Program-made: the position numbers and the translations under genes | NCBI GenBank assembly: GCA_903828025.1 | Contig: CAIKKO010000296.1 | Coordinates: 1 to 8,119, forward strand | DNA: 8,119 nt | Direction of reading: 5' to 3' | Origin: an uncultured Sphingomonadales bacterium | GTDB taxonomy: Bacteria; Pseudomonadota; Alphaproteobacteria; Sphingomonadales; Sphingomonadaceae | Shown: positions 1 through 5,306 of the stretch, one piece after another | Numbering within the stretch: position 1 is the stretch's first letter | Layout of the letters: the number at the start of each line of letters is the position of its first letter | Notes under the pieces: model-generated | Databases searched by the model: none | Seen by the model: the letters and a program-made list of their open reading frames with translations, nothing else | Told to the model about the DNA's origin: nothing

Positions 1-57
1 CCCTTCAGCCCACACGGTTTCGGCTAACGCTTCTGGCGCCAACGTGAGTGCCATGGC

Positions 58-285
58 ATGAGCGACCTGCGCTTCGAAGACGAACCCCGCCGCCCGGCAA
101 CAAGCTTCTCGGGCAAGTTCCACCTCAACAAGCCGCGCGGCAAACTGATGGGCGTGTGCGCAGGACTGACCGACTACACCGATTGGGACGTCACGTTGAT
201 CCGCGTGGCCTTCGTGATCGGCACGCTCGCCGGCTTCGGACTGCTGATCCCGATCTATATCGCGACCGGCCTGATCGCCGACTGA
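58..285 (+). CDS. PspC-domain small membrane protein
   Basis: A 75-residue protein that is essentially one PspC domain. A polar N-terminus (about residues 1-20) leads into KFHLNKPRGKLMGVCAGL (20-37), the typical PspC opening with Gly-Val-Cys-Ala-Gly. DWDVTLIRVAFV then runs into one long hydrophobic stretch (about 47-72), which should be an inner-membrane segment. PspC proteins in enterobacteria sense envelope stress with PspB and release the activator PspF. This stand-alone short form has no pspA/B/F neighbour here, so its role cannot be transferred with confidence. I chose the ATG at 58 because it gives the standard N-terminus for short alphaproteobacterial forms. The ribosome site is weak (GTGAG at 44-48). 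The gene converges on yhhQ with a 54-nt gap. Confidence 0.88.
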   Translation: MSDLRFEDEPRRPATSFSGKFHLNKPRGKLMGVCAGLTDYTDWDVTLIRVAFVIGTLAGFGLLIPIYIATGLIAD

Positions 286-298
286 TCCGCACCGCTGC

Positions 299-329
299 GG
301 GCCCCGACGTGAAGTTCCCCGGGGGGCCC
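299..329. terminator. Possible bidirectional hairpin between convergent genes
   Basis: In the 54-nt gap between the convergent PspC and yhhQ genes, GGGCCCC (299-305) can pair with GGGGCCC (323-329) around a 17-nt loop. A competing CCCCGGGG palindrome lies at 317-324. The position fits a shared terminator, but neither strand has a T-run, so intrinsic termination is only a guess. Confidence 0.3.
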
Positions 330-339
330 GGGCGGGCGG

Positions 340-1137
340 TCAGCTCGAAATCCGGCTGCGTGCGAAGGGCGAGAAATCGGTGTCGGTGTCGAACACCTCG
401 ACCCCTTCTTGCCGCTTGAGGAAGCCGACGACTGCATAAGTTACCGGCGTCAGCAGGATTTCCCAGGCGACCTTCAGAAACCACTGCGTGACCGAAACCT
501 TGATGACCGCTGCCGTTGTCCAACCAGCGGCGCCCGCAAACGCCAACGGATAGAACAGCGTACTGTCGACTGCCTGGCCGAACACGGTCGAGCCGACAGT
601 GCGCGTCCACAAAGCGCGGCCCTGCGTCATGATCTTCATCTTCGCCATAACGAAGCTGTTGACGAATTCGCCGGCCCAGAACGCGGCGACCGATGCGAAC
701 ACGATCCGCGGCGTCTGCCCGAACACCGCTTCGTAGGCCGCCTGGTTGGGCGCCTTCACGTGCTGGCCCAGCACCACGTAATCGTTCGAGGCCAGCGCCC
801 AGCCTGCATCCGGAGTGGCGGAAACGACGACGACCGACATCAACACCATGAACAGCAGCGCAAAAAACCCCACCCAGATGCATCGCCGCGCGTGTGCATA
901 GCCATAAACTTCAGTCAAAACGTCGCCGAGGATGTAGCTGACCGGGAAAAACAGCACACCCGCGCCATAGCTCCACTGGCCAATGACCGGCAGGGTGATG
1001 ATCGCCTGCTTGGCCGCGCCGATCAGGTTCGACAGCAGCAGGATCGCCACGAAGGCGGCCATCATGTAGTCGAAATAGCGGAAATGGCGGCGCGCGCCGA
1101 CGCTACCTTCGATGCGGGGAATGTGGTGCTGATTCAT
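340..1137 (-). CDS. yhhQ: Queuosine precursor transporter (YhhQ/DUF165 family)
   Basis: A 265-residue integral membrane protein of the YhhQ (VUT, DUF165) family. In E. coli YhhQ imports the queuosine precursors preQ0 and preQ1, which are used to modify G34 of tRNAs with GUN anticodons. Family hallmarks are visible: a first hydrophobic segment FDYMMAAFVAILLLSNLIG (22-40), GDVLTEVYGY (71-80) after the second, a third at about 88-106, then GEFVNS (156-161), TRTVGSTVFGQAVDSTLFY (178-196) and the final segment with EILLTPVTYAVVGF (226-239). About six membrane segments are expected. It is longer than the E. coli protein (about 220 residues) because of an N-terminal extension and a polar tail. The ATG at 1137 has no clear Shine-Dalgarno. 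No queuosine biosynthesis gene or recognisable preQ1 riboswitch lies beside it, so the link to queuosine rests on family membership. Confidence 0.9.
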   Translation of the reverse strand: MNQHHIPRIEGSVGARRHFRYFDYMMAAFVAILLLSNLIGAAKQAIITLPVIGQWSYGAGVLFFPVSYILGDVLTEVYGYAHARRCIWVGFFALLFMVLMSVVVVSATPDAGWALASNDYVVLGQHVKAPNQAAYEAVFGQTPRIVFASVAAFWAGEFVNSFVMAKMKIMTQGRALWTRTVGSTVFGQAVDSTLFYPLAFAGAAGWTTAAVIKVSVTQWFLKVAWEILLTPVTYAVVGFLKRQEGVEVFDTDTDFSPFARSRISS

Positions 1138-1165
1138 GAGACGGTAGCTAACGCGATTTGCGCGA

Positions 1166-1178
1166 GCCGCAAAGCGGC
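1166..1178. other. Short perfect hairpin between yhhQ and tRNA-Arg
   Basis: GCCGC-AAA-GCGGC forms a 5-bp perfect stem with a 3-nt loop in the 59-nt gap between the divergent yhhQ and tRNA-Arg(UCU) genes. On the minus strand it lies in the presumed yhhQ leader, about 29 nt before the ATG. No preQ1 aptamer consensus could be matched to it. Its role is unknown. Confidence 0.3.
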
Positions 1179-1196
1179 CTTATGAGGCAGCGTAAC

Positions 1197-1273
1197 GCGC
1201 CCTTAGCTCAGCTGGATAGAGCACCGGCCTTCTAAGCCGGTGGCCGCAGGTTCGAATCCTGCAGGGCGCGCCA
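1197..1273 (+). tRNA. tRNA-Arg (anticodon UCU, reads AGA)
   Basis: A complete 77-nt cloverleaf with encoded CCA. The acceptor is GCGCCCT (1197-1203) with AGGGCGC (1263-1269) and discriminator G1270. The D-arm is GCTC/GAGC (1206-1209, 1219-1222) with loop AGCTGGATA, which carries A14 and A20. The anticodon stem CCGGC/GCCGG (1224-1228, 1236-1240) encloses loop CTTCTAA, giving anticodon TCT at 1231-1233. The T-arm is GCAGG-TTCGAAT-CCTGC (1246-1262). It decodes the AGA codon, which is rare in high-GC genomes. A membrane glycosyltransferase gene starts 56 nt downstream on the same strand. Confidence 0.97.
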
Positions 1274-1329
1274 TCACCACGACCGAAGAACAAGGATTCG
1301 GGCCGATTCCGCCGCGTGAAAATCCTGTG

Positions 1330-2853
1330 ATGCCGGATGCCGGGCTGGCAGCATCCCTTTTAGCCGCGCCGCCCCTGCGCCTTGCATGGCTGATCGCGCT
1401 TGGGGCGGCCTTTGCGCTTGCGGCTGTGCTGCGCGTCCAGCAGGCCCATGCGCCGCTGGTATTCGATGAATATGCCTCGCTCTATTTTTCCGGGCACCCC
1501 CTTACCGACCTGTGGGGCCCGTGGATGCTGCGCGAGACCAATCCGCCGCTGTTCTACAGCCTGCTCACGCTCTGGCGCGCGCTCGTTCCCGCGGATGCCT
1601 TCGCGCTGCGCGTTCTGCCGCTGGCGATTGCCCTTGCGCAAATCGGACTGGTCGCGCGCTTTGCATGGCAGCGCTATGGTCCGGCAGCAGCGGTGCTGGC
1701 GATGCTGCTGCTCGCGGTTTCGGTTTCGGACATCTACCAATCACCCTATCTCAGGGGCTACGGGCTCGCGCGGCTGGGGGCGACAATCTCGTTCATCGGG
1801 CTGGTCACCGCACTGGAAGGCGGAACTCGCACCCGCAGAGGCTGGGCCGGATTTGTCGGCGGCGCGGTGCTGGCCATCCATTGCCACACGACCATGCTGC
1901 TGTGGCCGCCCGTGGCGGTTGGTGCGGTTGTCCTCGATGCAGCGCTCGCACCAGGCCTTGGTTGGCGCGACATGCAGCGCGCCGGGCTGGCAGCGGCGGC
2001 GAGCTGGGGGCTTTCGCTCTGGGTGATCGTCATGGCCGCGCTCCAGCTTCATGGGCACACGGCCAACATCAACTGGATCGAACCGCTCGATCTCGACGAC
2101 TTCGTCTCAAGTCTGAACCTCCAGCTTCTGCTCGGCGGAACGACCGGCTCGCTGGCCATGCTGGCGCTGGTGGCTGTCGGCGCGGCTCGCACCTTTGCGC
2201 AGCGCGAGACCCGGCTTGGCCTGCTGGCGCTGATCCTTGCGGTAAGCGCGTTCAAGGCGTGCGATGCTGTGCACCCGATCATCTCGGATTTCACGCTGCA
2301 CTGGGCAGCGCTGTTCACCACGCTGCTGGCCGCCGCCGCGCTGGCGCAGTCACCTGCGCCAACGCTGGCCTTGCGCCGCTGGGCCGCACCGCTCGTGCGC
2401 CTGCTCACGCTCGCAGGTATGGCGGCGCTGGGGCCCTGGGCGCTCGCCAACGAGGGCTATATCCCGCGGCCGCAGGATTGGCAGAGCGCGATCCGCCGCG
2501 TGGCGCAAACGCCCGGCGGGGCCATGCTGGTCAGCCATGAATCGATCGGGGTGATCGTCCAGCAGGCCTGCATGCTGGAATACCATGCGCCGACCTGCCC
2601 GTTTCCGCTGGTGGTCATGGCCAATCCCTCCCCCACCGACAACTGGTCGTTTGGCGGCTATCGCGGCGTAATCACCCCGCCTGGCCAAGTGCGCCAGGCA
2701 CTGGGCCGCGCGCGAACGGTGTTTGCCTTCAGCCGCTATGTCTATACCCCGCTGGCGCCGCTCGGGCTTGATCCGGGCGATTATGGCGAAGTGGAATGGG
2801 ATGATGGCGAGCTGATCGGGCCGATTCCCATCGCTCATTTCGACAAGCACTAG
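1330..2853 (+). CDS. GT39/ArnT-like membrane glycosyltransferase
   Basis: A 507-residue polytopic membrane protein resembling the GT-C glycosyltransferases of the GT39/PMT/ArnT group, which move a sugar from a polyprenyl-phosphate donor to an acceptor on the periplasmic side. A first membrane segment (about 18-36) is followed by FDEYASL (45-51), matching the acidic DE motif of the first periplasmic loop that is catalytic in this fold. RETNPPLFYSLLTLW (68-82) is the second conserved family block. Many further hydrophobic segments run to about residue 375, and the last ~130 residues look like a soluble periplasmic domain. The frame is open back into the upstream tRNA, so I place the start at ATG 1330, which is followed directly by the first membrane segment. 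GTG 1327 is an alternative, and neither has a good Shine-Dalgarno. The gene stands alone between two tRNA-Arg genes with no other glycan genes, so donor and acceptor are unknown. Confidence 0.8.
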   Translation: MPDAGLAASLLAAPPLRLAWLIALGAAFALAAVLRVQQAHAPLVFDEYASLYFSGHPLTDLWGPWMLRETNPPLFYSLLTLWRALVPADAFALRVLPLAIALAQIGLVARFAWQRYGPAAAVLAMLLLAVSVSDIYQSPYLRGYGLARLGATISFIGLVTALEGGTRTRRGWAGFVGGAVLAIHCHTTMLLWPPVAVGAVVLDAALAPGLGWRDMQRAGLAAAASWGLSLWVIVMAALQLHGHTANINWIEPLDLDDFVSSLNLQLLLGGTTGSLAMLALVAVGAARTFAQRETRLGLLALILAVSAFKACDAVHPIISDFTLHWAALFTTLLAAAALAQSPAPTLALRRWAAPLVRLLTLAGMAALGPWALANEGYIPRPQDWQSAIRRVAQTPGGAMLVSHESIGVIVQQACMLEYHAPTCPFPLVVMANPSPTDNWSFGGYRGVITPPGQVRQALGRARTVFAFSRYVYTPLAPLGLDPGDYGEVEWDDGELIGPIPIAHFDKH

Positions 2854-2871
2854 GCACAAGTCTGTCTGGAA

Positions 2872-2948
2872 TGGTGCGCCCGGCGGGATTCGAACCCACG
2901 GCCCCCAAATTAGGAATCTGGTGCTCTAGCCGGCGGAGCTACGGGCGC
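2872..2948 (-). tRNA. tRNA-Arg (anticodon CCU, reads AGG)
   Basis: A 77-nt cloverleaf on the minus strand with encoded CCA (2874-2872) and discriminator A. The acceptor is GCGCCCG/CGGGCGC. The D-stem is GCTC/GAGC with loop CGCCGGCTA. The anticodon stem CCAGA/TTTGG contains one G-U pair and encloses loop TTCCTAA, so the anticodon is CCT (plus-strand 2912-2914). The T-arm is GTGGG-TTCGAAT-CCCGC. The D-loop is unusual: position 14 is C rather than the near-universal A, and position 20 is C rather than the A that is a major arginine identity base in E. coli. It lies 65 nt downstream of the DUF1178 gene on the same strand and 18 nt beyond the stop of the convergent glycosyltransferase, so it may be the last unit of the grxC operon transcript. 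Confidence 0.95.
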
Positions 2949-2986
2949 GCCGATGCGCCCTTTACGCAAGCCTGCGGGCGCTGGCA

Positions 2987-3025
2987 ATCAGTTCACCCGA
3001 TCAGTTCACCCAATCAGTTGACTTC
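2987..3025. repeat. 13-nt tandem repeat, about 2.6 copies, over the DUF1178 stop codon
   Basis: Two near-identical units, ATCAGTTCACCCG (2987-2999) and ATCAGTTCACCCA (3000-3012), are followed by a third, diverged unit (3013-3025) that holds the last codons and stop of the DUF1178 gene. On the minus strand each unit carries a GT(C/G)-AAC-TGA. The TGAs lie at 3016-3014, 3003-3001 and 2990-2988. Because 13 is not a multiple of three, the three stops fall in three different frames. Confidence 0.85.
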
Positions 3026-3517
3026 GCCCGGCGGGTCAATCGGCACGAGCACCGGGGCGACCGGGATGCCCTCTTCGAGCAGATCCTTGACCTCGCCCGC
3101 GCTAGCGCGGCCATGGCCCAGCGCGACATCCTTTTCGCCGTAGTGCATCGCGCGCACGTCTTCGGCAAAGGCATCCCCCACCCAAGTCGAAGCCTTGAGC
3201 ATTTCGGTCTGCATCGCCGCCATCGCCTTGAGCGCGGCGGCGGCTTCGGGCGGCATGGCTGCGTTTGCCATCGGCTGCGGACGCGCGGCGGGGCCAGAGG
3301 CGGCGGGCATGGTCGGCGCGGCAGGCACTTGTGCAGGAAGCTGGTTGCCCTTGCGGCCCACATGCGGCGCGGAGAGCGCCTTGCCCACATCGAGCGCACC
3401 GCAGGTGGGGCACGCAACCAGTCCGCGCGCCTGCTGCCCGGCAAAATCCTCCGACGAGGCAAACCAGCCTTCGAACCGGTGGCCGCCCAACCGGCATTCA
3501 AGATCGAACACTATCAT
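3014..3517 (-). CDS. DUF1178 family protein, probable zinc-ribbon
   Basis: A 167-residue soluble protein of the DUF1178 family, whose function is unknown. The N-terminal part MIVFDLEC...GHRFEGWFASS (1-22) and ARGLVACPTCG (30-40) supply Cys8, His13, Cys36 and Cys39, consistent with a small zinc-binding ribbon. An Ala/Pro-rich low-complexity linker follows (about 61-95). The conserved C-terminal block is VGDAFAEDVRAMHYGEKD (113-130) then GEVKDLLEEGIPVAPV (141-156). Its ATG overlaps the TGA of the upstream Nit-type amidase by 4 nt, with only a weak ribosome site, which suggests translational coupling. I believe the order grxC, nitrilase-like, DUF1178 recurs in alphaproteobacteria, but this is from memory. 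The stop codon lies inside a 13-nt tandem repeat. Confidence 0.9.
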   Translation of the reverse strand: MIVFDLECRLGGHRFEGWFASSEDFAGQQARGLVACPTCGALDVGKALSAPHVGRKGNQLPAQVPAAPTMPAASGPAARPQPMANAAMPPEAAAALKAMAAMQTEMLKASTWVGDAFAEDVRAMHYGEKDVALGHGRASAGEVKDLLEEGIPVAPVLVPIDPPGEVN

Positions 3518-4359
3518 TCTGCTGATCTAGGGACCTTGCGGCGATTGGCAAGACTGGGCACTTGGGCACGGACGGCGGCGATCCGCGCCGGATCAAACTC
3601 CGCATAGCCCAGAACGCCCATGGGTCCGGCCGCCTCACCCATATCGAGCAGCACATCCCCCCACGGATCGACCACCAGACTGTGCCCATAGGTTTCGCGC
3701 CCGTCGGCATGCTGGCCGACTTGTGCGGCGGAGATCACATAAGCACTCGCCTCAACCGCGCGGGCGCGCTGCAGCAAGTGCCAATGCGCCCGGCCCGTCG
3801 GCACGGTGAAGGCCGCCGGGATGGCGATGGCATCGCATTGCAGCCGCCCCAGTTCCTCAAACAATGCGGGGAACCGGATATCGTAGCAGATCGCAAGACC
3901 CAGCCGCCCGAGCGGGCAATTGACCGTCACCACCGCCTCGCCCGGCTGATAGGCGGCGGATTCGCGCCAGGTCTCGCCGCTCGCGAGATCGACATCGAAC
4001 ATGTGGATCTTGTCGTAGCGCGCCGCGATTTCTCCCGCCGGATCGATCACGAACGCCCGGTTGGCCCAGCGCACACCTTCTGCCTGCACCGCGAGACTGC
4101 CGATATGAACCCAGATTCCCGCACGCGCCGCCGCATTGCGCACGGCTTCCAGCACTGGACTCTCGGCTTCGGGCACAACGCTTTGCGCGGCACGCTTGCG
4201 GTCACGGTCGAGCAGGCCGGACATTTCGGGGGTGAACAGCATCCCCGCCCCCTCGCCCGCCGCTTCCGACGCAGCAGCGGCCATTGCGGCGGCATTGGCG
4301 GCAGGGTCGATCCCGCTGGTCATCTGCAACAGCGCGATGCGCACGGCTTCAGCGCTCAT
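3514..4359 (-). CDS. Carbon-nitrogen hydrolase, Nit1/Nit2-like (likely deaminated-glutathione amidase)
   Basis: A 281-residue cytoplasmic enzyme of the nitrilase superfamily. The catalytic Glu-Lys-Cys triad is visible: Glu45 in LFTPEMSG (41-48), Lys117 in RYDKIHMFDVD (114-124) and Cys158 in GLAICYDIRFP (154-164). The blocks IPAAFTVPTGRAHWHLLQRARA and YGHSLVVDPWGDVL are typical of the Nit branch, whose characterised members hydrolyse deaminated glutathione, a toxic side-product of transaminases, to alpha-ketoglutarate and Cys-Gly. An amidase acting on another omega-amide cannot be excluded. The frame is open upstream to 4587, but that part overlaps grxC and is not protein-like. ATG 4359 gives the family N-terminus (EAVRIALLQMTSG) and overlaps the grxC stop as ATGA. 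The stop overlaps the DUF1178 start in the same way. Next to glutaredoxin, a glutathione-repair role is plausible. Confidence 0.9.
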   Translation of the reverse strand: MSAEAVRIALLQMTSGIDPAANAAAMAAAASEAAGEGAGMLFTPEMSGLLDRDRKRAAQSVVPEAESPVLEAVRNAAARAGIWVHIGSLAVQAEGVRWANRAFVIDPAGEIAARYDKIHMFDVDLASGETWRESAAYQPGEAVVTVNCPLGRLGLAICYDIRFPALFEELGRLQCDAIAIPAAFTVPTGRAHWHLLQRARAVEASAYVISAAQVGQHADGRETYGHSLVVDPWGDVLLDMGEAAGPMGVLGYAEFDPARIAAVRAQVPSLANRRKVPRSAE

Positions 4360-4634
4360 GCAGCGAGCAGCGGATCGAGCTTGCCTGCGGCCTCCAGCGC
4401 GGCAAGCTCGTCCGAGCCGCCGACATGGTATCCGTTGATGAAGATCTGCGGCACCGTCCGCGCACTCGGCGCGCGCTCGAGCATTTCGGCGCGCTTGGGG
4501 CCGCCCATCGTGATATCGTATTCGGTGAGGGGAACGCCCTTGGTGCCAAGCAGCGCGAGGGCGCGGCTGCAATAGGGGCAGCCCCACTTGGTGTAGATTT
4601 CAACGTTCGGAGACGGGTGGCCTGGCGCGCTCAT
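4356..4634 (-). CDS. grxC: Glutaredoxin 3 (GrxC)
   Basis: A 92-residue dithiol glutaredoxin that reduces disulfides and glutathionylated proteins in the cytoplasm using glutathione. The active site is WGCPYCSRAL with Cys19-Pro20-Tyr21-Cys22. The cis-proline stretch TVPQIFING (60-68, Pro62) and the glutathione-binding GYHVGGSDEL (68-77) follow. Length and motifs match GrxC. The frame opens further upstream to 4667, but I chose the ATG at 4634 because a good Shine-Dalgarno, AAGAGG (4645-4640), precedes it by 5 nt. It is the first gene of a minus-strand operon with the Nit-type amidase and DUF1178 genes, coupled through an ATGA overlap. It is divergent from hsp20 across a 147-nt regulatory region. 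Confidence 0.95.
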   Translation of the reverse strand: MSAPGHPSPNVEIYTKWGCPYCSRALALLGTKGVPLTEYDITMGGPKRAEMLERAPSARTVPQIFINGYHVGGSDELAALEAAGKLDPLLAA

Positions 4635-4642
4635 CGGGACCT

Positions 4643-4671
4643 CTTGAAAACGATAAATCGCTACCACACAT
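4643..4671 (+). promoter_or_regulatory. Possible heat-shock sigma (RpoH) promoter of hsp20
   Basis: CTTGAAA (4643-4649) is an exact match to the sigma-32 -35 consensus. A weak -10 candidate ends in CACACAT (4665-4671), 15 nt downstream. Initiation near 4678 would give a leader of about 104 nt, the usual size for a ROSE-controlled small heat-shock gene. The -10 match is poor, so the call rests mainly on the -35 and the gene identity. The -35 overlaps the grxC ribosome site on the other strand. Confidence 0.5.
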
Positions 4672-4696
4672 GGAGCTTCGTGTCGTGCGCCGCAAG
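4668..4696 (-). promoter_or_regulatory. Possible heat-shock sigma-like promoter of the grxC operon
   Basis: On the minus strand CTTGCGG (4696-4690), a 14-nt spacer and CTCCATGT (4675-4668) resemble sigma-32 promoters (CTTGAAA, N11-16, CCCCATNT). The -10 matches at seven of eight positions, counting the free one. A start near 4660 would give a leader of roughly 26 nt before the grxC ATG. The -10 overlaps that of the divergent hsp20 promoter candidate. Confidence 0.4.
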
Positions 4697-4781
4697 TCGG
4701 GCATGATGCAAAAACCCAAACCGGGGTGCCGCGCAGCGGGCCCCATCATCGTGCAGATTGCTCACTCAGGAGGATATTGCC
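4678..4781 (+). promoter_or_regulatory. ROSE-like RNA thermometer in the hsp20 leader
   Basis: The leader ends in TTGCT (4758-4762), a 5-nt loop and the Shine-Dalgarno AGGAGG (4768-4773), 8 nt before the ATG. Pairing U4762-A4768, C4761-G4769, G4760-G4770, U4759-A4771 and U4758-G4772 reproduces the ROSE signature: a conserved UYGCU masking AGGA with a G-G mismatch, which melts as temperature rises. Upstream, GGGG (4723-4726) pairs with CCCC (4741-4744) and CCGC (4729-4732) with GCGG (4736-4739) around a GCA loop. ATGAT (4703-4707) can close a longer helix with ATCAT (4745-4749). Multiple hairpins with the last one covering the ribosome site, upstream of an Hsp20 gene, is the known ROSE architecture. 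The 5' boundary is estimated. Confidence 0.78.
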
Positions 4782-5243
4782 ATGAACTTCGACTTTACCC
4801 CCTACCGCCGCTCCACCGTCGGCTTCGACCGGCTGTTCGATCTGCTGGAACGTCAGGCGCGCGCCACGGCGGGCGACAACTACCCCCCGTTCAACATCGA
4901 ACGCCGCGGCGATGACAGCTACCGGATCACTCTCGCGGTGGCAGGCTTCAAGCCGCACGATCTGGATATCACCGCGCAGCAGAACCTGCTGGTGATCAAG
5001 GGCCAGCGCGCCGAGCCGGAGGACAAGCACTTCCTCCACGTTGGCATCGCCAACCGCGGCTTCGAACGCCGCTTCGAACTCGCCGATTTCGTGCGGGTCG
5101 AAGCTGCCGATCTGGCCGACGGCCTCCTCACCATCGACCTCATCCGCGAAGTGCCTGAAGCGATGAAGCCGAAGAAGGTGCTGATCGGAGGAGCCTCAAA
5201 GCCGCTCACCGTGGTCGAAGGCGACGCCAGCGCGGCCGCCTGA
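4782..5243 (+). CDS. Small heat-shock protein, Hsp20/IbpA family
   Basis: A 153-residue cytoplasmic ATP-independent chaperone that holds unfolding proteins for refolding by DnaK/ClpB. The N-terminal YRRSTVGFDRLFDLLE (8-23) and NYPPFNIE (33-40) are hallmarks of the IbpA class. The alpha-crystallin domain runs from about 36 to 135 and includes YRITLAVAGFKPHDLDI (47-63) and the conserved GLLTIDL near its end (114-120). The C-terminal tail holds VLI (133-135), close to the I-X-I motif used in oligomer assembly. I chose ATG 4782 over the in-frame upstream start at 4758 because AGGAGG (4768-4773) sits 8 nt before it. Expression is probably controlled by heat at both transcription (sigma-32-like site) and translation (ROSE-like leader). 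The gene is divergent from grxC and followed by a strong terminator. Confidence 0.95.
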   Translation: MNFDFTPYRRSTVGFDRLFDLLERQARATAGDNYPPFNIERRGDDSYRITLAVAGFKPHDLDITAQQNLLVIKGQRAEPEDKHFLHVGIANRGFERRFELADFVRVEAADLADGLLTIDLIREVPEAMKPKKVLIGGASKPLTVVEGDASAAA

Positions 5244-5273
5244 GCCCCAGACCTCCCATCACTCTCCAGCCGG

Positions 5274-5301
5274 GGGGCGGCCTGCCAAGGGCCGCCCCTT
5301 T
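5274..5301 (+). terminator. Rho-independent terminator after hsp20
   Basis: A perfect 9-bp GC-rich stem, GGGGCGGCC (5274-5282) with GGCCGCCCC (5290-5298), encloses a 7-nt loop and is followed by TTT. It lies 30 nt after the hsp20 stop. On the opposite strand, where the amylase gene ends at 5307, the same hairpin is not followed by T residues, so it should work best for hsp20 but may also slow convergent transcription. Confidence 0.8.
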
Positions 5302-5306
5302 GCATA

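Noticed and set aside
191..883. Minus-strand 230-codon frame overlapping yhhQ and PspC
   Set aside because: It is a shadow frame of yhhQ. Arg/Gly-rich translation lacks membrane segments or motifs, while the yhhQ frame has full family signatures.
1138..1196. preQ1 riboswitch upstream of yhhQ
   Set aside because: Only a small GCCGC-AAA-GCGGC hairpin is present, and I could not match the conserved bases of known preQ1 aptamer classes.
1240..1329. N-terminal extension of the glycosyltransferase frame
   Set aside because: The frame opens inside the tRNA-Arg(UCU) gene, and the extra 30 residues are tRNA and spacer sequence. The first membrane segment fits a start at 1330.
3562..4575. Long plus-strand open frame (337 codons) antisense to the Nit amidase and grxC
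   Set aside because: It is the mirror of well-supported genes in high-GC DNA. Its translation is rich in Arg/His/Gly with no recognisable domain, and no ribosome site was seen.
4360..4587. Upstream 76-residue extension of the amidase
   Set aside because: It is read through grxC in another frame and is not family-like. The ATG at 4359 matches the family start and overlaps the grxC stop.
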